64,000 bases of DNA from Chrysoperla carnea (GCF_905475395.1 NC_058337.1:101922368-101986367), one strand, 5' to 3'; positions 41,401 through 53,936 are shown, counted from the stretch's first letter. Numbers and translations are program-made. Notes: generated from the sequence alone by a model not told the origin.

Positions 41401-42044
41401 TATACTCGAGAAGGATATTTTATCAGTCATCATATTTGGTTTCGATGCCGAAAATCGAACCCGAGCCTCCTGGGTGATGGTTTTATCAGCCATCACTAAC
41501 TCAAGGATATTTTGACGGGACAATTTTGAATTTTTCAATCATTAACCATAATTTAAGATGAGTAACTAATTTCAAGTTGCTCATCGACATGAGACAGTCA
41601 TATAATGAACTAGCAGCTTATGAAGCTCTGTTAGGATGCTACATTTCCTTATCAAAGTGTAAACTCCAGCTGAACACTTAATTTTTTTCTTTTATTTTCA
41701 GATTCCCAATACAAGCTACGTGTTTATATCCTAAACCAATGGGGCCTTATACCTTCTTAGCATCAAAAACTAGAATGGAAATTAATTTTCGTAATCCATT
41801 TACAACAGATCAAGTATTTATAATACGTGGTGAACCACAAGGTGTAATTAATATTATACAGAAATCTGGACAAGATACAATTAAATCTAAAGCTGAGAAA
41901 AAAATTATTGTTACAATGGGAAATATTAGTAATATCGAATCAAAAGGGTTGATAACTGGGCGAGTTATTATACAATCTAAAAATCCAAATTATGCTAATG
42001 TCTCATGGACTTATTATTTTCAAAATGATATACAAGATACGTAA
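507..42044 (+). CDS. HYDIN: HYDIN homolog, axonemal central-pair protein (59-exon gene model)
   Basis: Giant ASH/MSP-domain protein. In characterised species HYDIN builds the C2b projection of the ciliary and flagellar central pair and is needed for motility; in an insect the likely site is the sperm tail. I joined 59 exons by GT..AG sites with matching phase. The total is 15,552 nt, 5,183 aa plus stop, close to vertebrate HYDIN (about 5,100 aa). Repeated motifs such as DFG, LKNIG, NVSPLPV and FxPxxxG mark the ASH domains. A central P-loop/adenylate-kinase-like segment and the order of segments match HYDIN rather than other ASH proteins. The ATG at 507 begins a 34-codon first exon that splices in phase into a segment containing FRKEMELS, resembling the HYDIN N-terminus. 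The stop is at 42042-42044. Introns run from 60 bp to about 1.1 kb and many carry MITE-like repeats. Exon coordinates are in the block entries. Family identity is certain; a few splice sites and the first exon are less so. Confidence 0.93.
2366..2936. mobile_element. Inverted-repeat (MITE-like) element in HYDIN intron 3
   Basis: Left arm about 2366-2490 and right arm about 2805-2936 are inverted copies (about 125 bp each, few mismatches, one short insertion in the right arm), with about 315 bp between them. The arms share for example GGTTCCTCGAAT and ACTGATGGTCATGGTAAC. The reading frame at 2541-2936 covers the loop and right arm and shows no recognisable transposase. Confidence 0.8.
4513..4654. 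repeat. Small inverted repeat filling HYDIN intron 6
   Basis: AGGAACGGACTG near 4513 is repeated as its exact reverse complement near 4640-4651. The 205-bp intron is little more than this unit plus splice sites. It may be a short MITE or solo hairpin. Confidence 0.45.
5640..5815. repeat. GC-richer repeat remnant in HYDIN intron 8
   Basis: A patch of higher GC in an AT-rich intron. ATACTTGCCC (about 5692) recurs inverted as GGGCAAGTAT (about 5738). Reading frames run through both strands but none resembles a known protein. Probably a decayed transposable element. Confidence 0.4.
5995..14487 (+). CDS. HYDIN: HYDIN exons 9-19: central run of ASH domains
   Basis: Exons 5995-6122, 6257-6443, 6693-7066, 7582-8083, 8863-9105, 9358-9888, 10215-10454, 11551-11820, 12156-12563, 13039-13178 and 14050-14487, covering residues 728 to about 1881. 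Clear family landmarks are ADVYFPNI followed by RNVSPLPVTYIWKW (exon 13), DFGRQVFCEICVRSLTLKN (exons 14-15), GYGVIPQIYVSLPR (exon 16) and LQNEGLTPCTWHARL (exon 18-19 junction). Exon 12 must end at the donor GAG/gtgatt (8083). Reading on to 8139 would break the phase of exon 13. Exon 14 contains a long Ser/Phe/Asn-rich insertion (residues about 1225-1310) before the next ASH fold resumes. Introns here hold dispersed repeats: 7150-7471, 8405-8745, and the tRNA-like segment at 12625-12715. Confidence 0.9.
7150..7471. repeat. Dispersed repeat ending in CCACCCCTGTGTAT (copy 1 of 3)
   Basis: Shares with 17200-17628 and 47870-48100 the order: (G)TTTGATGGGAGACATTATG-like start, GACATC segment, (T)TAGTTCT(C)GG segment, and a terminal (T)CCACCCTGT(G)TAT. 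The terminal motif recalls mariner/Tc1-type ends, but no transposase is left. Lies in HYDIN intron 11. Confidence 0.6.
8405..8745. repeat. Insect dispersed repeat, 3' part (family with GAAAGCGTAACAAAC)
   Basis: The end of this segment (GCGTGAAAGCGTAACAAAC near 8693, then TTTATAATATATAGAG) recurs at 57700-57762. Related 5' text (CCCGCTTCG) occurs at 57350 and 53782. Such sequences are very common in insect genomes. Coding capacity is absent. Lies in HYDIN intron 12. Confidence 0.6.
12625..12715 (-). repeat. tRNA-like short repeat (SINE-like), copy A
   Basis: On the - strand the segment contains a B-box-like AAGTTCGATTTCC and the text AATTCCGTACG, both shared with 32195-32290; the second is partly shared with 62281-62325. 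No full cloverleaf forms, so this is a tRNA-derived repeat rather than a gene. In HYDIN intron 17. Confidence 0.5.
14845..15115. repeat. Inverted copy of the repeat at 64-275
   Basis: Reverse complement of the segment at the left edge of the window, with small insertions. Shared pieces include CATAGGTCAATTGGGTCTTG and TACCCGTGAGGGCGCAAATT. It lies in HYDIN intron 19. The reading frame 15095-15379 starts in it and is not a gene. Confidence 0.65.
15380..15785 (+). CDS. HYDIN: HYDIN exons 20-21: linker before the P-loop domain
   Basis: Exons 15380-15649 and 15721-15785, residues about 1881-1993. Exon 20 encodes an alpha-helical start (residues with KLLNKAFEKDQ) and a conserved-looking FYRTVIDDLS segment. 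It ends in a Pro/Ser-rich stretch that continues into exon 21 (SPRPNTPYE). The intron between them is only 71 bp. Exon 21 has two possible donors: at 15778, which leaves phase 0, and at 15785, which leaves phase 1. Only the second joins in frame to exon 22, reading MVYGFVKEGLETG, so I chose it. Confidence 0.85.
16333..19544 (+). CDS. HYDIN: HYDIN exons 22-26: adenylate-kinase-like P-loop region
   Basis: Exons 16333-16512, 16898-17128, 17680-18062, 19048-19174 and 19298-19544, residues about 1993-2382. Vertebrate HYDIN has an adenylate-kinase-like domain at this position. Here exon 22 ends in the P-loop strand (IMIVFHGAPMTG) and exon 23 continues as DNVYTAHKIGKALGLDVINV. The Walker-A lysine and Ser/Thr are therefore replaced by Asp and Asn (residues 2047-2054 read GAPMTGDN). 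Exon 24 is a Lys/Pro/Ser-rich insertion (residues 2130-2257). Exons 25-26 resume the conserved part (EFIVDILKERL, then IIIDTLNSVF, resembling a Walker-B-like VxDGLD segment of the family) followed by a Gln/Lys/Glu-rich coiled coil containing MTTEEYEKLNPSQ. The degenerate loop suggests no ATP hydrolysis; that is inference. Confidence 0.88.
17200..17628. repeat. Dispersed repeat ending in CCACCCTGTGTAT (copy 2 of 3)
   Basis: See 7150-7471. Terminal CCCACCCTGTGTATG near 17612-17626. Also contains a local inverted pair (GTTTTTGTTTAAAACATTTC with CGATTTTCG text). Lies in HYDIN intron 23. Confidence 0.6.
18705..18985. repeat. GC-rich dispersed repeat beginning TTAGGTTAGGTTAAG
   Basis: Starts with GGTTAGGTT and contains GGGACACACTTTGACCATAG and TTGTGATACCGT. 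The reverse complement of 62385-62555 has the same order (GGTTAGGTT, GGACACACTTAG, TTGCGATACCAT), so both belong to one family. GC content is well above the intron around it. Not coding: the short - strand frame is not recognisable. Lies in HYDIN intron 24. Confidence 0.6.
19917..23415 (+). CDS. HYDIN: HYDIN exons 27-32: basic/Ser-Arg linker with short exons
   Basis: Exons 19917-20125, 20253-20413, 21269-21349, 22284-22376, 22620-22877 and 23265-23415, residues about 2382-2700. The segment is low-complexity: Lys-rich (KKSKKHKDKQSDKQKEK in exon 27), then Ser/Arg-rich in exons 28-30, then a more structured piece in exon 31 (VGIPLWIVDCSKP), then a Ser/Arg/Lys-rich exon 32. Vertebrate HYDIN also has a long charged linker here. 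Exons 29 (81 nt) and 30 (93 nt) are both phase 0 at each end and look like copies of one another. Exon 32 must use the donor at 23415 (GAAT/gtaaaa) to leave one base. Without it the exon runs into a stop 12 codons later. The exact exons in this low-complexity stretch are the least certain of the model. Confidence 0.75.
20832..21010. repeat. Dispersed repeat with CCCTTAAATTACTT
   Basis: The text TATACAGTAGTGGG..CCCTTAAATTACTTGTAAACG..TTCAAGATAAAG recurs in diverged form at 35383-35460, which has TACAGTAATAGG and CCCTTAAATTACTTTTAAGCG. The ends resemble Tc1/mariner-type non-autonomous copies. Lies in HYDIN intron 28. Confidence 0.5.
21570..22050. mobile_element. Diverged fold-back element in HYDIN intron 29
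   Basis: A segment from about 21575 (containing TTTTCGACAGATTTGG and AATTTTTGACCGTTTA) is repeated inverted up to about 22045 (AAACGGTCAAAATTTC and AATTCTGTCGAAAA). The arms are roughly 110 bp and rather diverged. It separates the two duplicated exons 29 and 30. Confidence 0.55.
23925..30108 (+). CDS. HYDIN: HYDIN exons 33-42: second run of ASH domains
   Basis: Exons 23925-24231, 25159-25282, 25697-26086, 26542-26741, 27037-27273, 27534-27809, 27870-28176, 28416-29049, 29235-29380 and 29731-30108, residues about 2700-3699. ASH landmarks: ISFNPSKLGAFEHKYLFE (exon 33), LELTLTNASQMECNIHF (exon 34), ICPNILDFGPLLLEEEK (exon 38) and RIRIKNIGKIPAVIV (exon 40). Exon 38 carries a Lys/Glu-rich insertion (residues about 3165-3205) within an ASH fold. 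Its downstream intron is just 60 bp. A three-copy tandem repeat begins right after the donor of exon 39 (28176). Exon 40 (634 nt) is one of the three longest. Confidence 0.9.
24370..24425. repeat. Repeat remnant with GGGTTCCGT..GGAACCCTTATAA
   Basis: Short inverted text GGGTTCC/GGAACCC with CTTATAA following. A related but diverged copy, with GGGTTTCGTACCC and GGGACCCTATTAC, lies at 33500-33560. Resembles widespread insect mariner-type remnants. Both are in HYDIN introns. Confidence 0.4.
28185..28349. repeat. Three-copy tandem repeat (54-57 bp) in HYDIN intron 39
   Basis: Copies begin at about 28189, 28243 and 28300. Each contains CTACAACATTGTCTTTCAGTG and CTTAAAAAAGCTT-type text. The array starts about 12 bases after the exon 39 donor (28176). 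Each unit contains a pyrimidine-AG segment (GTCTTTCAG) that looks like a splice acceptor. Confidence 0.9.
30171..30262. repeat. 92-bp hairpin element in HYDIN intron 42
   Basis: Arms of about 37 bp: ATACAGTGTGATCATTTCAG on the left against ATACAGTGTAATCATTTCAA on the reversed right end, with a short loop. TA at both ends suggests a very small Tc1/mariner-type MITE. Confidence 0.75.
30438..35940 (+). CDS. HYDIN: HYDIN exons 43-52: third group of ASH domains
   Basis: Exons 30438-30574, 30688-30850, 30915-31104, 31174-31564, 32439-32918, 33129-33324, 33814-34038, 34483-34652, 35040-35280 and 35771-35940, residues about 3700-4487. Landmarks: VVGLFNTISRAFKILNPMDD across the exon 46-47 junction, VCEEFNEFMDFSIKNKGKTK in exon 49, SFKKHNFGKCF in exon 50, and INFGRVLLDTIAEKIIMIRN across exons 51-52. 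All junctions keep phase. The donor of exon 48 (33324, AAT/gtaatg) is weak but is the one that joins in frame. Intron 46 (31565-32438) contains a purine/pyrimidine fold-back tract and a tRNA-like repeat on the opposite strand. Introns 44 and 45 are only 64 and 69 bp. Confidence 0.88.
31660..32020. repeat. Purine tract facing pyrimidine tract (fold-back) in HYDIN intron 46
   Basis: The left half repeats short units like AAATAGATCCGG on the + strand. The right half repeats the reverse, CCGGATCTATTTTT. Together they could form an imperfect long stem. The reading frames here are low-complexity Phe/Leu runs and are not genes. Confidence 0.65.
32195..32290 (-). repeat. tRNA-like short repeat (SINE-like), copy B
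   Basis: On the - strand the 3' part holds GCGGGTTCGATTCCCGTC, a good B box with T-arm pairing. The 5' part contains AATTCCGTGGTGTAACC and AATTCCGTACGTGG, an internally repeated text rather than a tRNA D-arm and anticodon arm. It is followed by an AT-rich tail. tRNA-derived repeat, not a functional tRNA. In HYDIN intron 46. Confidence 0.6.
36866..42044 (+). CDS. HYDIN: HYDIN exons 53-59: C-terminal ASH domains and stop
   Basis: Exons 36866-37522, 37911-38058, 38186-38524, 39630-39860, 40626-40856, 41211-41353 and 41702-42044, residues about 4487-5183. This is the best conserved part. Landmarks in order are FGIVTKGCKLTSYFLLQNKG, SISYKPLTMTNRGENHKGYV, LPNGKGELHTLLGVAEHP-like text beginning YPNGKGEL, TYNLSAKKDHTLQLIIHNWL, FLYYMLLINVT, and the end segment ANVSWTYYFQND just before the stop. 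The correspondence with the HYDIN C-terminus is essentially continuous, so the protein is complete at this end. Introns 55 (38525-39629) and 56 (39861-40625) are long, and I see no extra exon in them. Confidence 0.93.
41415..41515 (-). repeat. tRNA-like segment in HYDIN intron 58
   Basis: On the - strand GGCTCGGGTTCGATTTTCGG forms a B-box/T-arm-like end, preceded by GTGATGGCTGATAAAACC, which pairs with nearby text as a D-arm-like piece. Not a complete tRNA; probably a separate tRNA-derived short repeat. Confidence 0.45.
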
Positions 42045-42090
42045 ATTTAGAATTTTATTATTTATATTTTTATGAAAAATATTTTTATTT

Positions 42091-42096
42091 AATAAA
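42091..42096 (+). promoter_or_regulatory. HYDIN: Poly(A) signal AATAAA of HYDIN
   Basis: Canonical AATAAA hexamer 47 bases after the HYDIN stop codon, in an AT-rich 3' region. The position suits a short 3' UTR. Other AT-rich hexamers are common here, so its use is inferred. Confidence 0.6.
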
Positions 42097-42198
42097 AAAA
42101 TTTTTAATTTAAATTCTTAAAAACTTTTTTGAGTAAATGAAATTAGGTTCATTTCTTAGGTCATTTATATTATAAAACCTTTTTGGGTTAAAAACTAT

Positions 42199-43350
42199 TA
42201 GAGTAAGAGCCAGCGCCTGCCAGACTTACGTTAAATTATAAAAGCTGAAATTTACGCAGAGTGTTCAAATGACCATTTTAAGTCAATATTGAAAAAGACA
42301 GACCAATCCGAATTGGCTAACACTCCCCCAGACGCGGTAGAAGGTCAAATGCACAAAATACACAACCTACATTTCTTCCATGATTATGAACTTATTTCAC
42401 TGCAAGAGTTATTTTTTTATTTTAATTTGTTCAGTATCACGTACTGAATGTAAATGCACAAAATCCTTACAAAAATAAGCGGGGGAAGTGCCTACTATTA
42501 AGGAAAACCATTTTAGGCTACATCTCCATAATCGTGCGCTTTAGACCAAAAATGGTAATAACTTTTATTGTAGATAATTAAATTACCTGCCTTTTTGTAA
42601 ACTAATTTTTTTTGTATTAACCGTTTATGACTTATACAACTATGACGATTTACTTATTGACTATTTGACCGATATGTGTTCTTATGTTAGTTTAAACAAG
42701 AAAATGATTATAACTTAACTTTTAAATCTACAAATTTCCTAAAACATTTGCCAAACATTTTTTTCTAAAATTAATATTTATGAAGTTATAAAACGTTTAA
42801 TGTTGCATTACAGCAAAAAAAATTAGTTTACAAAAAAGGTTGGTAATTTAATTATCTACAATAAAGTGCGCTTTGATCTAAAGCGCACGATTATGGAGAT
42901 ATATCCTAAAATGGTTTTCCTTAAAATGGAGGCACTTCCTCCGCCTATTTTTGTGCATTTACATTCAGTACGTGATACTGAACATATTAAAATAATAAAA
43001 TAACTCTTGCAGTGAAATAAGTTCATAATCATGGAAGAAATGTAGATTGTGTATTTTGTGCATTTGACCTTCTACCGCGTCTGGGGATGTGTTAGCCCCT
43101 TCGGATTGGTCTGTCTTTTTCAATATTGACTTAAAATGGTCATTTGAACGCTCTGCGTAAATTTCAGCTTTTATACTTTAACGTGAGAGAGCTGGGGTAC
43201 TGCGCCCCTGATTACCTGATACCTACAGAAGGCACCGTTAGTCAAGGTTTGTAACCTCCAAAGATTGTTCCCTACACCAGTGAAATACGCAAAAAAATTT
43301 CCAGCTTTTATACTCTAACGTAGGTCTGGCAGGCGCTGGCTTTTAGTCCA
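42199..43350. mobile_element. Large fold-back element between HYDIN and LSM4
   Basis: Left arm about 42199-42600, right arm about 42835-43350, inverted and closely similar. End text GCCAGCGCCTGCCAGAC is exact in both. Inner matches include CGTACTGAAT-type and GGTCTGTCTTTTTCAATATT text. The right arm has about 135 extra bases (43185-43320), starting and ending near a repeated CAGCTTTTATACT, which suggests an insertion or local duplication. No transposase frame. Fills most of the 1.8 kb between the convergent genes. Confidence 0.85.
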
Positions 43351-43778
43351 TATGTTACATCAAAAATTTTCACCTTTAGTCAAAAAATTTGATCAGCGAG
43401 GAGGTTGAAGACAAAAAATTGATGATTTCTAATAACAAAATGTAGGTATTTTAAGTCGAAATTTCGAAAAGACTAGACTTTTGTTTCGTTTTTCGTACCT
43501 TTAGAGTTTAGGGCATGTTATCTGTACAAATGAAAAGTGTATCCGTACAAGTGGCAATGTTTTTTATTTTAAAAGTAATATTGTAATTAATTCCTAATAC
43601 ATATTTCATAATTAAACAAAATCGTTCTATTAATTCAAAATTAAACAAAAGTACTTAAATTAAGATCAAAAAAAGAGGATTCCCAACAATAACTTAATAT
43701 TCCATTCTTAACTGGAAGTTTGATGATTTCAATAATTTATAACCGCTTGAACTAAAGTCCTTTTTCATCGTAATACAC

Positions 43779-43784
43779 TTTATT
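43779..43784 (-). promoter_or_regulatory. LSM4: Candidate poly(A) signal of LSM4
   Basis: AATAAA on the - strand (TTTATT on +), about 90 bases past the LSM4 stop. It is plausible by position only. The AT-rich context gives such hexamers by chance. Confidence 0.4.
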
Positions 43785-43872
43785 ACAAAAATAGTCAATA
43801 AATAATCAGAACAAACTTCCTTTTACGTTATTTTCGAACCCGTTGTCGATTTGTTATTAAATATTAAATTTA

Positions 43873-44500
43873 TTATTTTTTCTTTGGATTACTATAAGGT
43901 GGATTTCTGGCACCTCCTCGATTTCCACCGCCACCACCACCACCACCACCGCGATTACCACCTCCTCCAAAACCACCTCGCCCACCAACACGACCACCTC
44001 GTTGTCCTGTAATTCCACGGCCGGATTTGACATCACGATTTCTAGCTTTCGCATTCATTGCATCTTCTTTCACCATATCAATCACTTCATCTGGTATTCT
44101 TAGATATTTGATTGTACTACCTCTAATATAACATTCTGGCATTCTCCAAAACTTATCACCATCCTTTCAAAGAAAATCCTTCATAAATATTTGAATATAA
44201 TATTATTAACATTTAACTTACCCTGGAGGTACAGATAACTTCTCGTAAATTAATATTCATCCAATTATCACAACTAACTAAATGTCCGTTATATGTTTCT
44301 CCATTTTTTAATTCCACCAGCTAAAAACCGTAAGATGTTATTTGATAAAACATTAGCATATAAAAAATACTTGATAAAATAATACTCTTACCATTGGGTG
44401 GTTTTGTGCTGTTCTTAATAGAGATAATGGCAACTAAAAATAAATATACAATTAGTTAATACAAATAAAATGAGAATTAATCAATTTAAGAACTAACCAT
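43873..44500 (-). CDS. LSM4: LSM4, U6 snRNA-associated Sm-like protein
   Basis: Core subunit of the Lsm2-8 ring that binds the U6 snRNA 3' end in the nucleus and of the Lsm1-7 ring in cytoplasmic mRNA decay. Four coding exons on the - strand: 44498-44500 (only the ATG), 44392-44433, 44222-44320 and 43873-44163, giving 435 nt, 144 aa (human about 139). Exons 2-3 encode [20 protein letters not shown] and [12 protein letters not shown], the Sm1 motif. Exon 4 has the Sm2 motif with [15 protein letters not shown] (from residue 60). The tail from about residue 95 is a Gly/Arg-rich RGG-type region ending in KKK, as in animal LSM4. All junctions are phase 0 with GT..AG sites. The gene converges with HYDIN. 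The 5' UTR end is unknown. Confidence 0.95.
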
Positions 44501-45804
44501 TTTCAAGTCGTATTTATACTTAACCTATATTATTTATTTGTAATTTGTATAACTTCAGTTGTTATATCCGTCACCCTTTTACATCTAATTTGATCTTAGA
44601 CTATTAAGTATATGGACTGAGCATCGCCTATCTTTCCGTACAGTGAGAGGTATGTCAACATCTGAGGTAATTGCATGGGTCAGCTAGGGCCATTTATCAA
44701 AAAAATACATTGAATGTCAAATTTTCATATCACAAAATGTTTTATATGAAACATCGTGGTTTCATTGAGCATTTTCGCTTTTAGACTTAAAAAAATACTT
44801 ATCCCGTATCACTTCACATTTTTTCGTACGAATCTACAATAACAAGTATGACAACAACATTTTGTTTTGACATTTCTACACCACCGTCATAATGGATTTG
44901 ACCCAAGCAATTACATCAGATGTTGGCAGGCTTAAAATCGTTTGACGCTCAATCTATGTAGCTTAATGATCTAAGAACTTGATCGAAAATCAAATTTACG
45001 TGTGTATGCTGCTTCCATCTATCAGCAACAAAACGTACTTTTATCATTTGAAAAAAGGTAAACGGTGTGTTTGAAATATTTCTTTATTATGATTTTACGG
45101 TGGGATTGGGGTAGATTGGGCTAATTGCCTTCTGTTTCCACTGAAGACATGCAGCCGTCTTTCAATTAAATCTTTGAAATCATGAAAAAGCCATTCGTGA
45201 TTTTTAATAGATACAAATTTCTTTCTTAATGGAAATATGAATTATTGGTGAGTGAGTCAGAGTAAATTCGCATTCGCCTCGGGATCACATGAGATCTGAG
45301 ACATTCTTTACTTGCCCCTGTGAAGTGTATATTATTTTTCTGCTACACGGAGGTGGAAAGCGGGAAGTTTGTTTAGCACAGCGGGACAAAAGCTGACATT
45401 TCCCGCCTGGAGGGGAAAAAATAAACTTTTCTCTGAGTCATCTATAAATGAAAGTATGTTGAGGCGGTCAGTTGAAAATTTATTAAAGTCCTCCTAGTCT
45501 GAGTGGTTGAAGATTTTATATAAAGAGACGGCGCGGGGCGCGAACGTGCGTAGATATCCGAATGGCGGTAATTATTGGCTGTATCTATATTTTAATCATC
45601 CACCCTTTTTAAAATGTTGAAGAAGTAGGGGATTGTGTAAAAAATCCTTTGAGGTTTTGAAGACAGGCAATTATTACTATCTACCTAGAATGGGTACTTT
45701 TTGGATTTGGAAAATTTCTACAGGATATATTTTTAATAATAAATTATTTGTTGGGGGTTATATAGCTAGGAATTGAATTAATTTTAACTCGAATTTAGTA
45801 ATAA

Positions 45805-50180
<4,376 letters not shown>

Positions 50181-53100
50181 TTTAAAAACTATCTTATATT
50201 CAATTTAATATAAATTGATGAAAATTATTTTATTTAAACATTAGACAATAATTACTTATTTGGAAAAATTATTAAATTTTATATTGTTGAAAACCTTTTT
50301 TAAATAAATAATAATTTTACTAGCTGATAAAATAATAAATAAAATAGACTCGCTAAACCGTTCGATTGTATACGATTGTTAAAATAATTCATAATTAATT
50401 TTAATATGATATTATTATTACATATATGATATAGGTATATTTATTATAAGAAACCAGTTTTATTGGAAAAAATTGCCCAAAGGGTATATAGTAGATACTA
50501 TGAGAAATACGGGGTGTCAAAATTTGATTGTACATCTTTCTTGAAAACTATAGTTAAATTAAAACCTATTTTAACAATTTTCACTTTAATACAATGCTAT
50601 GAAGAAAATATTCCTCGAGAGATCCGGGGAACAGGATGCTCTGGTTGTAGAGACCATCTCCATAATTTTTAATCTAAATCATCATGTACGGTTTTTTTTA
50701 AAACTTTTTTTAAAATGCATTGACAATCGGCCTGGGGACCTGGACGTTCTAGCTTTTGAACTTGTCTCCAATATTTTTCTAATTTCGAATTAAAATTTTA
50801 ACCCAAAATCGTTATCCGGTAATTTAACCATTTTAGATAATTCAAAAACAAATTTGAGGAAAAGTCTCGGAGAGTTCTACGCAGCTTCAAGAAACTTCCG
50901 AGTGATGGTGTCAGAATATTTTTAATTTTTGTATACTTATTAAGAATATTATAATACAATTACCATCAAAAGTTGAAGTCGATTAATCGTCTCTAACTCC
51001 AGATAAACTTACAAAAAGTTCGGATCACTAACACGGAAAGGATTTAAGAGGTAATGTTTTTAATAAGTTTTCAGAAATTTTCAAAAAACAAACTTTTTAT
51101 TGTTAAGATATAATCACGGAAAGTTAAACCATTTTATTGTTGAACAGAAACAACTATAGTAGAGTAGGTATTGTGATTGTAACAGAAACAGCTATAGTAG
51201 AAGTATTTTAAACAACTGATCTTACACAGTATTGTCTATGTCAAGCAGTAGTGTAGTACAGTTTCAGACAAAAATTATACCTCATTTAACTTCAAGTTTA
51301 TATACTCTTACCGGGCATATAATCCAAAAATTTTTCACAATATTCTAGCAAGACAACATTCCAAAATTGTCTATCCTATAGATTGTACTTTTATTCAAAT
51401 CTTTAACTAATAATTAGCAATTATTAGTACGATTATTAGTTGTTAACAGTCATTAACAGTATAGTTAACCTAGTTATTTTTATTTTTATTATTTCGATAA
51501 TATTTTCACATCTATCGATTTCGAAATATTTTGAAAGTCGTAATTTTTGAGAAGTGCTTTCGTGAATTTAAATTATAAACATAATTAGCTGTTACTCGTT
51601 TTCTTAGCCGGGCAATTCCAACTTTATAAAATGACATCAGCACACAATATTTTCTGTTGCGCTCTTGGTGTTCATAAGCTTTCGATTAACTCACTCCCTT
51701 AAACACCAAATAAAGAGAAGTCATAGAGAGTTAGGGGAAGTAAAAGAGCTTGCTTGACACCCCTTATGTAAGTACCTACACATGTAGGTATGTACGACTT
51801 AGCCACTTATCATCTGGTAAACAACATTCAAATGCCGTTCTTCAGCCTCAAGCCCTTAGTGATTTTCCAGTTCCGCAGTGTAAATTAAAATATCACGAAT
51901 ATGTAAACAATTTTTTTTAAATTCGCTTAATCAAAAACACAGAATAAATACACGTAATAAAATTACATGTAGAGCGGGGGTTCTGTAGTCATTTGAAAAA
52001 TTTTAACTGTAAATATCATAGATAAAATAATAGTAATATCTTTGGTAAATATATTACTCAATCAATATTGAAGTCCGTCAGGCCCAAGAACAGAATGCAG
52101 CGAGTTTATCGAGTTTATGCAAAATTAATATACATGTATATTATGTATATATACTTATTGCTGTCGGTTTTATGCAAAATGGGAACGCGTGCCGGGCTTA
52201 TATAGACGAGAATTCTCTTTAGAATCAGTGCCTGATGGTAGAATACATTTGAAATTCCTAAAGAAAGCTTGTTGAAGTTTTGTTAATCTCAAAGCTTGGA
52301 ATATGGAAGTAACAGTGGAATTAGCATATCTGAATATTATGTTAGGGGCAATTCATTAGTTATGTAAGCATAATTTTGATCAAATGATGAATTTTTGACC
52401 AAACTCCTTTCCCCATCGTAAGCATACACCAGATTTCTCATTGTGATAACATATTTCCGCCGCATTCTGGCCGCATTTTCGAGGAATCTAGAAAACTTTT
52501 GCAAGGCATAAAAGCTGTTCCTGTAGTTAATTGCGGCCAAGAAAACCGTAATGGTTAATATTTCAAATTGAAAAAGTTTAGAAATTTTAGAATCGAATTA
52601 TAAATTTACTACCAATTAGAAAGCTGCTGACTTAGTCCTTTAGAAATAAAAATCTCAAATTATAAGAGGTGTTAAAATTTTTTTTATCTATACGTTATTA
52701 TTTCATCATCAATTCTTCACCAAATTTTACAAGATATTGAATTATTAATGAGCATTTTTTTGACTATAGGCCCTTAATAAGAAAAAATTTTGTTACTAAG
52801 TCAATAATAATAAAATTGATCCTGTTTTTTGAAAAAATCAAGGTTCATAAAAATTTAGGCAACTAAATTTCCTAAAGAAATATTTGCAAAATAAAAATTA
52901 TTAAAAATATTTATATGTTTTAAGGACTTAAAAGACCAGGGACTATAGTGGAATTTGGCGTACACAATCCAAGGGCCAGACAAAGACTTTTTGGGAAAAT
53001 GTTTTGGATTGAAGATTGTCCGTGCCAAATTTCACTACATTTGGATAATAACTATTTATGAATGATTTGTTAAATTTGCTAAAAATCGCCCTGGTAATTT

Positions 53101-53928
53101 TATCGAGTAGGTACCTAATTTTTAGCAGCACATCAAGATCTTTAAACTGATTCCTGTCTAGTCTGTTCATAGTCATTTTGAACAAAAAACGAAACATAAA
53201 ATACAAATGTATACTCTGTAAAGTACTATATAGAAAACTTTAAGTAAAATTATTGTAATAATTAAATTGAACGGTAGACATGAGGTTGGAACAAAGTATT
53301 CTACTAAAAATGAAAAAAATTCAATCAAATTCAATAAATATCTGTTCTTTTTGCTCATTTCATCACTCAGTTGCTGTGTAGGCTATAGCCAACGCACGCG
53401 TACGACTTGACCTTACTAAAATTAATTCTGCGTAGAAATGATAAACAAAAAAATAGCCTACAGGTTTGGTGACGCAATAATTGCGAGTAAATCTTATTAT
53501 CAACGAAAACAACAATATTTTGATTTCTATTCACTATTTAATAACAAAAATAAATAAATAGTACCTCTCTATTATGTGAAAATGAATTCTACTATTATTC
53601 GTTGTGTGGAGAACCGAATGAAGCGCTGCGGGCTAAAAAATTTATAATAAATCTTTTTCTTAAAATAAAAGTTGTAGTCGAGGCATTTTTGCACATTTCC
53701 GTTTTTTATTCGACTTTTAAGCACAAAAATTGACCGAGATATTATAAATAGCGTATATAAATTAGACTAGCTGATTCCTGCCCGCTTCGTTGGGCACACT
53801 AACCATTTGGATGTGAATCTATACTTCTTTTATTAACGAAATGTTTAATTTCGATGTGATATTTATTGTAAATTTTTCAAATTTTAAATAAGAAAATATA
53901 GTGCCAGTCAGTGAATACACAGATTTCC
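50181..53928. other. Intergenic stretch without a recognisable gene
   Basis: AT-rich DNA upstream of TDH. Only short chance reading frames are present. There is a 36-bp near-repeat at about 51144 and 51180 (ACAGAAACA.CTATAGTAGA). The end (53768-53928) carries CCCGCTTCGTTGGGC text of a dispersed repeat that continues past the hAT-like insertion at 54500. A TDH promoter should lie just above 50180; I see no distinct motif. Confidence 0.5.
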
Positions 53929-53936
53929 ACATCACC

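Noticed and set aside
43857-44054. Val/Glu-rich frame overlapping LSM4
   Set aside because: Another frame of the Gly/Arg-rich LSM4 tail.
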